This document shows, piece after piece, positions 1 to 8,606 of a stretch of 64,000 nucleotides of DNA. The position numbers and the translations under genes were made by a program. The stretch's first letter is position 1, and each line of letters opens with the position of its first letter. The stretch spans positions 496,001-560,000 of the forward strand of contig NZ_JAKNTW010000002.1 in NCBI RefSeq assembly GCF_022213955.1, given 5' to 3'. The notes beneath the pieces were generated by a model. That model was given only the letters and a program-made list of their open reading frames with translations, did not search any database and had not been told where the DNA came from. Origin of the DNA: Dolomitihabitans soli. GTDB taxonomy: Bacteria > Actinomycetota > Actinomycetes > Streptosporangiales > Streptosporangiaceae.

Positions 1-85
1 GGAGCCGGCACTTCACCCAGGCGATGACCGGCTCGTCGTCAGGGAAGCGCGCGAGGGACTGATAGTCGCGGGACCGTACCTGCAA
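1..85 (-). CDS. Partial unrecognised gene running off the window start
   Basis: The minus strand is open from about position 85 to the window edge and has actinobacterial codon bias; it contains YQSLARFPDDEPVIAW and continues beyond position 1. A TTG at 85 follows a stop codon closely and could be the start, but no clear ribosome binding site is visible, so this may also be a fragment. No family assigned. Confidence 0.3.
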   Translation of the reverse strand, partial: MQVRSRDYQSLARFPDDEPVIAWVKCRL

Positions 86-165
86 GTTTCATCGGCGGGC
101 CGATCGATTCGGGCGGCGCCGCCTACGGTTCAGGCGGTTGTGAGTGAGAGCCAGGTCACGTGGAG

Positions 166-1176
166 TCAGTCGAGGTCGCGGGTGAAGAGGTCGTTACGGG
201 CGGCGAGGAAGCCGGCGTGGAACCGGGTGCGCGCGCCGAGTTGCTCGCACAGGGCCTGGACCCGGCGCTGCACGGTGCGCGAGCTTATCCGGAGCTGCCT
301 GGCGATCGCGTCGTCCTTCATGCCGGTGGCCAGCAGCGTGAGCACCTCGATGTCCGAGGGCGGCGGCCGGGTGCCGGGTTCGAACTGGGGGTCGTCACCG
401 CCAGGCAGTGGCGCCAGGTGCAGGGGGGCGGCCGAGCGCCACAGTGCCTCGAACAGCCCGAGCAGCGCGTCGAGCAGCGCCGAGGGGTGTACCACCAGCG
501 CGTTCTCGTCAGCCTCCGCCTGTTCGGAGACCAGCGGCAGGATCGCGGTGCGCCCGTCGGCGATGGCCAGTTTGAGCGGCACCTCGCCGAAGCGCGCCTG
601 CTCGCCGTCCTCGATCGCGCGGCGGGTGTGTTCGAGCATCTTCGGCTCGTCGAACGCGAGCGGGCCGTAGACGGCGCGCACCCGGGCTCGGCTGCGCCGG
701 GTGCGCCGCTGGTTCTCCTCCTCATCGCTGATGTCCACCGCGTACGGCGGGTGCACCAGCACCAGGAGTTCCTCGGTGGCGTTGCGTTCGAGCTGGAGGA
801 AGCGGCGGGCGACGGTGTCCCGCCCGGTGACCACCTCCAGCACCTCCTCCGGGTGTCCGCCGTGGTCGGAGACCTCGGTGGCCAGCAGCGCCGCCGCGGT
901 CCTGCTCAAGGTGATCTCCTCCTGGCGGCGGGCCACCAGGATGTCGACGGCGAGGTCGGGCGGCGTCGCGATCAGCCGAAGTGGTCTGCCCGCGACCCGG
1001 GTGACCAGGCCGAGGTTCTCCATCCTCGGCAGCATCCGGCGGATCGCCGCGACCGACACCTCGGTCTCCGAGGAGAGGCTGCTCAGGGTGGACGGTCCGT
1101 GCCGGAGCAGCGCACGGTAGGTCACCTCCTCGGTGCCGCCGACTCCGAGGCCTTCCAGCAATCGCCGTTCCGTCAT
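166..1176 (-). CDS. TrmB/LuxR-type transcriptional regulator
   Basis: This 336-aa protein begins with a winged-helix segment (about residues 15-75) of the TrmB/IclR type and ends with a LuxR-family HTH (about residues 275-330; SDIEVLTLLATGMKDDAIA and the recognition helix around ISSRTVQRRVQAL). The middle region resembles the ligand-sensing part of actinobacterial TrmB-LuxR regulators. It is transcribed divergently from the large secreted subtilase, with only about 170 bp between them, so it is a plausible regulator of that gene; this link is inference. Length and domain order are normal for the family. Confidence 0.8.
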   Translation of the reverse strand: MTERRLLEGLGVGGTEEVTYRALLRHGPSTLSSLSSETEVSVAAIRRMLPRMENLGLVTRVAGRPLRLIATPPDLAVDILVARRQEEITLSRTAAALLATEVSDHGGHPEEVLEVVTGRDTVARRFLQLERNATEELLVLVHPPYAVDISDEEENQRRTRRSRARVRAVYGPLAFDEPKMLEHTRRAIEDGEQARFGEVPLKLAIADGRTAILPLVSEQAEADENALVVHPSALLDALLGLFEALWRSAAPLHLAPLPGGDDPQFEPGTRPPPSDIEVLTLLATGMKDDAIARQLRISSRTVQRRVQALCEQLGARTRFHAGFLAARNDLFTRDLD

Positions 1177-1345
1177 TTCCCCGCCCTCGTCCGGATCAGG
1201 CCAGCAGGGCCGAGCTTAGAGCCGACGCCGCCCCCTGTCTGATTCATGACATGTCCATTTGTCGCCAGCAAAGGTCGTGGACATCGATTGATCTGATGAC
1301 TACGAATTGGGCAGCCTCTATTACCAATTAAGTGGGTGTTGCTAC

Positions 1346-4300
1346 ATGGGGTTCCGGCACGGAGAACGACGCTTACGCCGTCCCGCCGTCACCGTATCCG
1401 TCACGACCGTCTGCCTGGCCACAGCGGTGGCCTCCACCATGCTCACCGGGCAGGCGGTCGCGCGGACCGCCGTGCCGCAGGCCGAATTCGGCACCGCGAA
1501 GTCCAGCACCCACGACATCACCCTGATCACCGGCGACCGGGTGCACGTCACTGTGGCCCCCGACGATCGCAGCACCGCGACGGTGACCCCGGCGCCCCGC
1601 GCGAAGGGAGTCCTGCCCACCGGCTTCCACATCCAGGAACGCGGCGGGCAGGTCTACGTCTACCCCGGCGACATGCTGGACCTGATCCCGGAGCGCCTGG
1701 ACCCCGAGCTGTTCAACGTCACCGCGCTTGCCGAGCAGGGCCAGGCCGACACGGCGGCGCGTTCGATCCCGCTCATCCTCACCTACCGCGAACAGGCCAC
1801 CAAGGCGGCGATCCCGCAGGTCGAACAGGTACGTGCGCTGGAGAGCCTGAACGGCGCCGGCGTGTCCCTGGCCAAGGACCAGGCGGCCCGGTTCGGCGGT
1901 GCGCTGGCCCAGCTGGCCGCCGCGCCGCGTGCCCAGGCGGCGAGCCCGCTCGACGGGGTGGCGAAGATCTGGCTCGACCGGAAGGTCGAGCCGGTGCTGG
2001 ACCGCAGCGTGCCGCAGATCAACGCGCCCGCCGCGTGGTCGGCCGGGTTCGACGGCGCGGGCACCACCGTGGCGATCTTGGACAGCGGGATCGACACCGG
2101 CCATCCCGACCTGACCGGGCGGGTCGCCGCCGAGCGTGACTTCAGCGGCGAAGGCTCGGCCACGGACCTGAACGGCCACGGCACCCACGTCGCCGCGACC
2201 GTGGGAGGCGCCGGCGAGCACAAGGGCGTCGCCCCCGGTGCCCGGATCGTCAACGGCCGGGTGCTGAACGCGGACGGCGTCGGGTTCTCCTCCTGGGTCA
2301 TCGACGGGATGGAATGGGCGGCCGGAGAGGCCGGCGCCGAGATCGTGAACATGAGCCTGGGAAGCCCGGAGCCCGGCGGCCCGCTCACCGACGCCATCGG
2401 CGCGCTGACCGAACGGCACGGCACCCTGTTCGTCGTGGCCGCCGGCAACTACGGCTGCGCGGTGTGCGTCGGCAGCCCCGGAGACTCACCGGCGGCGCTG
2501 ACCGTGGGCGCGGTGGATGCCGAGGACCGGATGGCGGAGTTCTCCAGCTACGGCCCGGTCGGCCTGGACCGCCTGATCAAGCCGGACGTGACCGCGCCCG
2601 GCGTGGGGATCGTCGCAGCCAGGGCCCGCGGCACCGAGCTCGGTGAGCCGGTGGGCGACGCCCACACCAGAATGTCGGGCACCTCGATGGCGGCCCCGCA
2701 CGTCGCCGGGGCCGCCGCGCTGCTCAGGCAGGCCAGGCCGGGCATCAAGGCCACCGAGCTGAAGTCGCTGCTGATGGGTACGGCCAAGCCGACGGCGGAT
2801 GTCACACCGGACCGGCAGGGCACCGGCAGGGTGGACGTCGCCGCCGCACTCGCCGGACTGGTCGTCGCCTCCTCGGGTTCCCTCGGCTTCGGAGTGGTGG
2901 TGATGCCCGACGGCGAGCCCGTCACCCGGACCGTGACGTACCGCAACCCCGGACCCGCCCAGGCCGTCCTCGACCTGGCGGCGGGCGGCGCGTTCACCGT
3001 CACCCCCGCCGAACTCTCCCTGCCCCCGGGCGGCGAGGCACAGGTGACCGTCACCCTTGACCCGGCCGAGGTCGCGGCCGGACCCCAGCGCGCCGAACTG
3101 GTCGCCACCTCGCGCGCCGGCGGGACGCTGCGGACCCTGCTGGCCGGCAACGCCGAGCCCGAGCGGCTGGAACTGCGGATGTCCTCGATCGCCAGGGACG
3201 GCCGGGCCACTCGTACCGTGGCCAACGTGGTCAACCTGGCGGACGGCGGCCTCGACGGGAAGGCCATGCCGCACGACCCCATCCCGTACTGCCCCGGGGA
3301 CCGGACGGGTGAATGCCTGCTCGTCCTGCCCGGCACCTACTCGGTCCTCGGACGGGTCGAGACCATGCACCCGTCGAAGGACCCGTACGACAACAACCGC
3401 GGCAGCGTGCTGCACGGCAGCCTGGTCGGCGACCCGGAGGTGGAGGTCACCGGCGACACCGAGATCGTGCTCGACGCGCGCAAGGCCACCGAGGTGCTCG
3501 TCACGACCCCCGACCACCGCACGCACCGCAACCCGGGGGCCGCCTCCAAGCTGAGCTGGCACCGTTCCCCCGTGCAGGGGCCGGACAGCGTCGACTTCTA
3601 CCTCGGCGGCGGCAACCTCGAAGAGCGGATCTTCATCCAGCCCACCGAGCGGGTCACCAAGGGCGAGTTCGGCGTCGCCAGCCGCTGGCGGCTGGAGGCA
3701 CCCGAGATCACCATGAAGACCCCGGGCATCGACCTGCGCCCCGAGTACTACGACTCGGTGTGGTTCAGCGACGACTCCACCCAGTACCCGCGTCTGGACG
3801 GCACCTCGATCCTGCTCGCCGCCGACGCGAGGCGGGCCGGGGCGGAGGACCTGGCCGGGATGAATCTGCGCGGCAGGCTCGCGCTGATCCGCCGCGACCC
3901 GCAGGTCACGGTCGCGGCCCAGGCCAACGCCGCCGCCGCGGCCGGCGCCAAGATGGTCGCCGTCTACAGCGACACCCCCGGCATGGACGGCGCGTTCCCC
4001 GGCTCGGGCGAAAAGCTCGCCGTCCCGACCGTACGGCTGACGCACGAGGAGGGCAGGCGGCTGCTCGACCGGATGCGCCGCCTGCCGGTCACCATCGTCG
4101 CCACCGGCGTCGTGGCCAGCCCCTACGCCTACGACTTCTACCCACGCGAGGAGGGGCGCGTCCCCGGCAAGCTCGAATACGTCGCGCGGGCCAGATCCAT
4201 GGCCAGGGTGGACATGACGTTCCGCACCCAGCAGGCCGGCAACACGGTCATCGCCGAGACGCGCACCGGCAGGCAGTCATGGGAGGACGCGGCGTACGAC

Positions 4301-5170
4301 TTCTGGCGCCCGGTGCGGCGCACGCCCTTCACCAGGGCCGACTACATCACGGCCGATCCCGGGGTCACGTGGTCCGCGATGGTCATCACGCCGGAGCCGT
4401 ACCAGAACGTGCACTGGCAGCCGCCGGAGATCTCCAGGACCCTGCTCGTGGAGACGGACGAACGCTCCTACCGGCCGGGCTCGCGGACCGCACTCGACTG
4501 GTTGAAGCAGCCGATCCTCCCGGGCCTCCCGCCGTACGACCCGGTGCGCAGGCAGGGTGACCGGATCTCGGTCAACCTGCAGGGCTTCGCGGACGCCCAC
4601 GGCAACATGGGGCCCGCCTGGAGCGAGCCGTTCGAGGGCGGCACGAAGACCGGCTTCCGGCTCTACCAGGGCGACACCCTGCTCGCCGAAACCACCCGGG
4701 AAGCCGTCGGCACCATCGCGCTCCCCGAGGCCGCCGCGACCTACCGGATGGAGTACGACCTGGCACTGCACGCTCCCTGGGCGAGGCTGTCCACCCGGAC
4801 GAGGACGGTGTGGACGTTCGGCTCGCAGCGCCCCGGCGGTGCCGTGACCACCACGGTCCCGTTGCTGATCGCCGACTACGACATCCCGTCCGACCTGCGC
4901 AACAGGAGCACCTCCGGCAAGCTCGGGCTCCGGCTGCGGCACCAGAAGGGGTCGGCGACGAGTGCGATCAAAGACGTGTCCGTGGAGGTCTCCTACGACG
5001 ACGGCGCGACCTGGCGTGCCGCCGAACGGCTCCGCGCCAAGGGCGGCGACGCCTACGAGGCCACCCTCGGCCGCGGCACCGGCGACCACGTCTCGCTCCG
5101 CGTCAAGGCCGCCGACGGCAAGGGCGGCACGCTGACCCAGGAGGTGATCCGCGCCTTCGCCAGGCGCTGA
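1346..5170 (+). CDS. Large secreted S8 (subtilisin-like) serine peptidase
   Basis: Secreted endopeptidase of the S8 family, about 1274 aa from the preferred ATG at 1346; an in-frame TTG at 1307 would add 13 residues that do not look like a signal peptide. An export signal covers roughly the first 40 residues. The catalytic triad is visible: Asp246 in AILDSGID, His278 in NGHGTHVA, Ser447 in SGTSMAAPHVAG, with the oxyanion Asn in VAAGN. A protease-associated-like segment lies late in the protein (around GRLALIRRDPQV), followed by beta-rich C-terminal domains. About 1.6 kb downstream lies a lanthipeptide precursor gene, but nothing shows that this enzyme processes it. A tandem repeat and a perfect palindrome follow the stop. 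Confidence 0.92.
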   Translation: MGFRHGERRLRRPAVTVSVTTVCLATAVASTMLTGQAVARTAVPQAEFGTAKSSTHDITLITGDRVHVTVAPDDRSTATVTPAPRAKGVLPTGFHIQERGGQVYVYPGDMLDLIPERLDPELFNVTALAEQGQADTAARSIPLILTYREQATKAAIPQVEQVRALESLNGAGVSLAKDQAARFGGALAQLAAAPRAQAASPLDGVAKIWLDRKVEPVLDRSVPQINAPAAWSAGFDGAGTTVAILDSGIDTGHPDLTGRVAAERDFSGEGSATDLNGHGTHVAATVGGAGEHKGVAPGARIVNGRVLNADGVGFSSWVIDGMEWAAGEAGAEIVNMSLGSPEPGGPLTDAIGALTERHGTLFVVAAGNYGCAVCVGSPGDSPAALTVGAVDAEDRMAEFSSYGPVGLDRLIKPDVTAPGVGIVAARARGTELGEPVGDAHTRMSGTSMAAPHVAGAAALLRQARPGIKATELKSLLMGTAKPTADVTPDRQGTGRVDVAAALAGLVVASSGSLGFGVVVMPDGEPVTRTVTYRNPGPAQAVLDLAAGGAFTVTPAELSLPPGGEAQVTVTLDPAEVAAGPQRAELVATSRAGGTLRTLLAGNAEPERLELRMSSIARDGRATRTVANVVNLADGGLDGKAMPHDPIPYCPGDRTGECLLVLPGTYSVLGRVETMHPSKDPYDNNRGSVLHGSLVGDPEVEVTGDTEIVLDARKATEVLVTTPDHRTHRNPGAASKLSWHRSPVQGPDSVDFYLGGGNLEERIFIQPTERVTKGEFGVASRWRLEAPEITMKTPGIDLRPEYYDSVWFSDDSTQYPRLDGTSILLAADARRAGAEDLAGMNLRGRLALIRRDPQVTVAAQANAAAAAGAKMVAVYSDTPGMDGAFPGSGEKLAVPTVRLTHEEGRRLLDRMRRLPVTIVATGVVASPYAYDFYPREEGRVPGKLEYVARARSMARVDMTFRTQQAGNTVIAETRTGRQSWEDAAYDFWRPVRRTPFTRADYITADPGVTWSAMVITPEPYQNVHWQPPEISRTLLVETDERSYRPGSRTALDWLKQPILPGLPPYDPVRRQGDRISVNLQGFADAHGNMGPAWSEPFEGGTKTGFRLYQGDTLLAETTREAVGTIALPEAAATYRMEYDLALHAPWARLSTRTRTVWTFGSQRPGGAVTTTVPLLIADYDIPSDLRNRSTSGKLGLRLRHQKGSATSAIKDVSVEVSYDDGATWRAAERLRAKGGDAYEATLGRGTGDHVSLRVKAADGKGGTLTQEVIRAFARR

Positions 5171-5187
5171 CGGCGCACGCCAACCGT

Positions 5188-5268
5188 CCCGGACGGCGAA
5201 GCACCAAAAGCCCTCCCGGACGGCGAAGCACCGAAAGCCCTCCCGGACGGCGGAGCACCGAAACCGGG
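5188..5268. repeat. Three tandem 27-bp repeats
   Basis: Three head-to-tail units begin at 5188, 5215 and 5242; each starts CCCGGACGGCG and carries GCACC in the middle. They differ at only a few positions. They lie between the convergent subtilase and aldo/keto reductase genes, just after the subtilase stop. Confidence 0.8.
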
Positions 5269-5296
5269 AGCCGGGCGGGCGCCAACCGAGACCCGT

Positions 5297-5314
5297 CCGG
5301 CTCCCGGGAGCCGG
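5297..5314. terminator. Perfect 18-bp GC palindrome, possible bidirectional terminator
   Basis: The sequence reads CCGGCTCCCGGGAGCCGG, identical on both strands, between two convergent genes. No T-tract follows, which is common in high-GC actinobacteria. A role in termination is inferred from position only. Confidence 0.35.
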
Positions 5315-5477
5315 GCGGGTCTCACCGCGCTCAGCCGAAGTGGACGCCTTCCGCCTTCTTGCGACCGAACTCGCCGGAGCCCTGTATGGCGATGCGCGTG
5401 TTCCGGGCGGCACGGCGATGGGTCACGAGGGTCCTTGACCTCGGTGCGGAAGTGGGATCGGGATTCGGCGTGCCGGG

Positions 5478-6416
5478 TCAGTCATCGATGGTGGAGGGCG
5501 GCGTTCCCAGCGCCTGCAACGCGGGCCAGAAGTCATCGGGAATCGTGGTGAGGCGCAACTTCTCGAGCTGAGCGATCCGTTCCGGCCGGCTCACGCCGAC
5601 CACCGTGGAGTGGATCAGCGGGCAGCGCAGTGAGAAGTGCAACGCCGCCGCGGGGAGCTCGATCGACCACGAATTGCACAGCTCCCGGGCGCGGTCGACC
5701 CAGGCCAGCAACTCCGGCGACGCCTCGCGGTAGGCATAGCGGGTGCCGCCGCCGGCAAGGAGTCCGCCGCCGAACGGGGCGGCGTTGAAGATGCCCATAC
5801 CGCGCGCCGCCGCCTCGGCCATCAATTCCTCTGCGCGCCGGTCGATGAGGGTGTAGCGATTGTGGGTGAGCAGCACGTCGAACGCGCCGCTGGTCACGTA
5901 CCGGGTCATCAGCTTGATCTCGCCGGCGGCGACGCCGATGGCGCCGATCAGACCTTGTTCGCGAAGCTCGTTCAGGCCCTGGACCGCCCCGCCGGGCGCG
6001 AAGGCCTCCTCGACCGTGATCGAGTACGGATCGTGCAGGTGGAGCAGCGGCAACGTGTCCAGTCCCAGCCGCGCCGTACTCTCCTCGAAGGACCGCCAGA
6101 CGCGATCCCGGTCGAAGCGCCCGGTCTCGGGGTCGGCGTCGGCCTTGGAGACGATGTGGTGTCCCGCCGGCAGCCCGTACGCCGCGATCGCCTGCCCGAG
6201 GGCGGATTCACTGCGTCCTTGGGCGTAGTTGTTCGAGGTGTCGATCACCGCGGACGGCGCAGAGAGCAGCGTCCGCGCCAGTTCCGCGGACTGCGGGGCA
6301 GGGGAGCCGTCCGGCTGGGCCGGGTTACCGAGTGACGAGGTGCCAAGGCTGATCGCACTCACAGGGAGGCCGGTGCCGCCGAGCGGGCGCACTTGGTCGT
6401 CATCAGAGAAAGTCAT
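5478..6416 (-). CDS. Aldo/keto reductase, D-threo-aldose 1-dehydrogenase-like
   Basis: A 312-aa NAD(P)-dependent oxidoreductase of the AKR superfamily. The ATG at 6416 is chosen because AGAGGA lies 8 nt upstream; the open frame extends to 6530 without support. The AKR tetrad is recognisable: Asp and Tyr in VIDTSNNYAQGRSE, Lys in HIVSKAD and His in LLHLHDPYS. The segment LLTHNRYTLIDRRAEELM, followed by GIFNAAPFGGGLL, is typical of the D-threo-aldose 1-dehydrogenase (L-fucose dehydrogenase) branch. It points away from the lanthipeptide locus, with about 400 bp between them. The exact sugar substrate cannot be read from sequence. Confidence 0.85.
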   Translation of the reverse strand: MTFSDDDQVRPLGGTGLPVSAISLGTSSLGNPAQPDGSPAPQSAELARTLLSAPSAVIDTSNNYAQGRSESALGQAIAAYGLPAGHHIVSKADADPETGRFDRDRVWRSFEESTARLGLDTLPLLHLHDPYSITVEEAFAPGGAVQGLNELREQGLIGAIGVAAGEIKLMTRYVTSGAFDVLLTHNRYTLIDRRAEELMAEAAARGMGIFNAAPFGGGLLAGGGTRYAYREASPELLAWVDRARELCNSWSIELPAAALHFSLRCPLIHSTVVGVSRPERIAQLEKLRLTTIPDDFWPALQALGTPPSTIDD

Positions 6417-6817
6417 GCTGCTCATCCTCTGATACTCGACCCCGGCGGCAGCGATCCCACCCCCTCCCGATGGAAGGGCGCCGCCCGAATCGGTCATGGC
6501 CGGCGGGGACGCTCGGAAGAGTCCTGACACCGTACATCGCTAGTAAAGGTACGGCACGCATCTCCAGCGTGCTTTTCGAGAGTCGATGACTTGGATTCGC
6601 GGATTCGCTCCCGCTCCGGTCAACACACTGTTCGTGTAGAGGAAAATTCTCCCCAGTGCGCGATTCGAATCACCACGACAGGTTCGGGTCAACGCACTTC
6701 CTCGACTCACCAGATATGCGGATAAATTCCGGAAACGGCCTTGCTGGATGCGGACGGTGGGGAGCATGCTGGGGATGCAGAAGAATCTTCGTCATCTCGC
6801 GCAGGAGGCTGAAGAGC
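6417..6817. other. Intergenic region between the AKR gene and the lanthipeptide precursor
   Basis: About 400 bp separating two divergent genes, so promoters for both must lie here. Small open frames on either strand lack ribosome binding sites. A possible minus-10-like GATAAA lies near 6720. AGGAGG at 6802-6807 is the ribosome binding site of the precursor gene. No regulator gene or strong dyad was noted. Confidence 0.4.
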
Positions 6818-7021
6818 ATGTCCGAGGAGTCGGAGTACGCATCGGCGAGTTCGTCTCTCCGAGAGCTCAAGAAGAAACTGGACGAGGCCGCCGACGATGT
6901 AGGCCGCGTTCTCAAGCTACAGAAGATCCGCAGCGAAGGCGGGGGCGTCGAGCAACTGGCGGGTCTGAGCTCGCAATCCAACAATTGCAGTTCCTACAGC
7001 GTGAGTTGCACCCCGGTGTGA
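6818..7021 (+). CDS. Class III lanthipeptide precursor peptide
   Basis: Encodes a 67-aa precursor; the ATG at 6818 has AGGAGG about 10 nt upstream. Residues 1-48 form a charged, helix-prone leader (RELKKKLDEAADDVGRVLKL) with VLKLQ in the place where class III leaders carry an LLDLQ-like motif. The C-terminal core contains two contiguous seven-residue units, SSQSNNC (51-57) and SSYSVSC (58-64), each fitting the S-x-x-S-x-x-C pattern from which class III enzymes make labionin or a lanthionine, followed by a TPV tail. The next gene, 44 bp downstream, is the lyase-kinase half of the synthetase. The ring topology is inference. Confidence 0.88.
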   Translation: MSEESEYASASSSLRELKKKLDEAADDVGRVLKLQKIRSEGGGVEQLAGLSSQSNNCSSYSVSCTPV

Positions 7022-7065
7022 ACGAAGGGTAGCCGGGACCGGTCCCGGCAGTTTGGGGACACCGG

Positions 7066-8589
7066 ATGGACCGTCTCACGGCCCTCCCCGCCGAGTACCT
7101 CTTCACCTTCGTGGACGCCGAGTTCTACGAACCCCTCGCTCGCCATCCGCTTTCACCGGAATACACAGACGTTCTCGCGGAACTGTTGCCGGACTCGTGG
7201 GAACAGCAGCGTGGTGACGTGTGGGTGCACGCATTGCGTCCCCGCACCTCACGGCGCGTCGCTCAGGGGTTCAAAATCCACGTTTCCTGTACGCCCGCGC
7301 ACGCACTCAGGGCGCTGCGCATCATCGCGCCCGTGTGTGTGGAGAGAGGGGTGGAGTTCAAAGTAGCGGGTGATCCCGCGCTCCTGTACATCCTCAATTC
7401 GAAGCCGCAGGGACGCGGCAACTCGGGTAAATTCATGACGATTTACCCGCCGGACGAGGAGATCTTCAAGAACCTGCTGGAGGATCTGTACCAGCGGACG
7501 AAGGACGAGGAGATCGAGGGACCGTACATCCTGTCGGACCAGAGATACAAGGACAGCAGGGCTCTCTTCTACAGGTACGGTGGATTCCTTCCCGCGCGAC
7601 GTCTCAACATAGACGGAACTCAGAGTACGTTTCTGGTCTCCCCGAGCGGCGAATACCTGCCCGACCAGCGGTTGCCCTACTTTCATCTGCCCGACTGGAT
7701 AAAAGACCCGTTTGCCGGCCCGTTCGGCGACGTGACGAGCGGTGACCACGAGGGCGACGCCGTACTGAAGGACAGGTATCTCATCGAGGGTGCTCTCGCA
7801 TTTTCGAACTGCGGCGGCATCTACCACGGCACGGACACGGCCGACGGGAAGCCTGTGATCATAAAGGAGGCGCGTCCCCTGACCAACTGCTGGAGCACCG
7901 AAACGCGATCCTGGGACGCGGTTGATTCACTCAAGCGCGAGTACGAGGTGCTTCGGCGGCTGGAGTGTCTGGATTTCATTCCCACTCCGATCGATCTGTT
8001 CCAGGACTGGGAGCACACCTTCCTGGTGGAGGAACGTCTCGACGGTGACAGTTTCAACGACTACTGGGGCAAGGAGGATGTGATCCTTGGTCCCTACATC
8101 CGGCGGGACGGCAGGATCGAACGGTTCCTTCCCAGGTTCAAGCACGTCGCCGAATCGCTGATCCCAATGGTGGCGGCGGTCCACGGCCAAGGGGTGCTTC
8201 TTGGAGATCTGTCTCCACGGAACATCCTTATAGACCCCGGGACGCTGCGCATGTGGTTCATCGACTTCGAGAGCGCGATATGGGGCGAGGGCGACGGGGA
8301 GCGGATGAGCTTCTCCGCGCAGTGGGGAACGCCTGGATTCATGCACCCGGAACGCGTCTCACGGAACTCGCTCCTGCCTGCCGACGACCTGTATGCCCTC
8401 GGCATGGTTCTTTACCATTGTGTCGTCCCGGTCAACATGCTTTTCAGGCTCAAGCCGCAGGCCGTACCGGAATTTCTCGACAGATTCATCGAGCTGGGCG
8501 TGCCGGGAGAGGTGAAGGCCGTTGTCTCCAGCCTGCTGCGTGGAGCTCCGGACGAGGCGCTGGACGTCCTCGCCGGCTGGAAGATATGA
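7066..8589 (+). CDS. Class III lanthipeptide synthetase, lyase-kinase part
   Basis: A 507-aa protein matching the first two thirds of LanKC. The N-terminal lyase domain (about 1-200) carries FKIHVSCT, SGKFMTIYP (Lys122) and YILSDQRYKDS, then YRYGGF, all typical of class III lyases that eliminate phosphate from phospho-Ser. The kinase domain (about 230-500) shows the ATP-binding Lys267 in IIKEA, the catalytic Asp381 in GDLSPRNILID and Asp400 in FIDFES at the DFG position. Ordinary LanKC proteins continue into a cyclase domain, but this one stops with TGA exactly where that would begin. The cyclase is the next gene, overlapping or 17 bp away, so both are probably translated together. Confidence 0.9.
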   Translation: MDRLTALPAEYLFTFVDAEFYEPLARHPLSPEYTDVLAELLPDSWEQQRGDVWVHALRPRTSRRVAQGFKIHVSCTPAHALRALRIIAPVCVERGVEFKVAGDPALLYILNSKPQGRGNSGKFMTIYPPDEEIFKNLLEDLYQRTKDEEIEGPYILSDQRYKDSRALFYRYGGFLPARRLNIDGTQSTFLVSPSGEYLPDQRLPYFHLPDWIKDPFAGPFGDVTSGDHEGDAVLKDRYLIEGALAFSNCGGIYHGTDTADGKPVIIKEARPLTNCWSTETRSWDAVDSLKREYEVLRRLECLDFIPTPIDLFQDWEHTFLVEERLDGDSFNDYWGKEDVILGPYIRRDGRIERFLPRFKHVAESLIPMVAAVHGQGVLLGDLSPRNILIDPGTLRMWFIDFESAIWGEGDGERMSFSAQWGTPGFMHPERVSRNSLLPADDLYALGMVLYHCVVPVNMLFRLKPQAVPEFLDRFIELGVPGEVKAVVSSLLRGAPDEALDVLAGWKI

Positions 8590-8606
8590 AAAGGGGCCGT
8601 CATTTG

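Noticed and set aside
160-1242. Long open frame on the plus strand opposite the TrmB/LuxR regulator
   Set aside because: It is antisense to a gene with clear HTH domains, and its composition (Arg, Gly, Val, Gln-rich) is typical of a shadow frame in high-GC DNA.
2486-4045. 519-codon open frame antisense to the subtilase
   Set aside because: The opposite strand codes for a protease with intact catalytic motifs; the antisense frame has no recognisable domain.
5188-5268. Three 27-bp repeats as a CRISPR array
   Set aside because: The units are contiguous without spacers and no cas gene is present.
5860-6228. Plus-strand open frame within the aldo/keto reductase gene
   Set aside because: It is antisense to a gene with a complete AKR tetrad and has no ribosome binding site.
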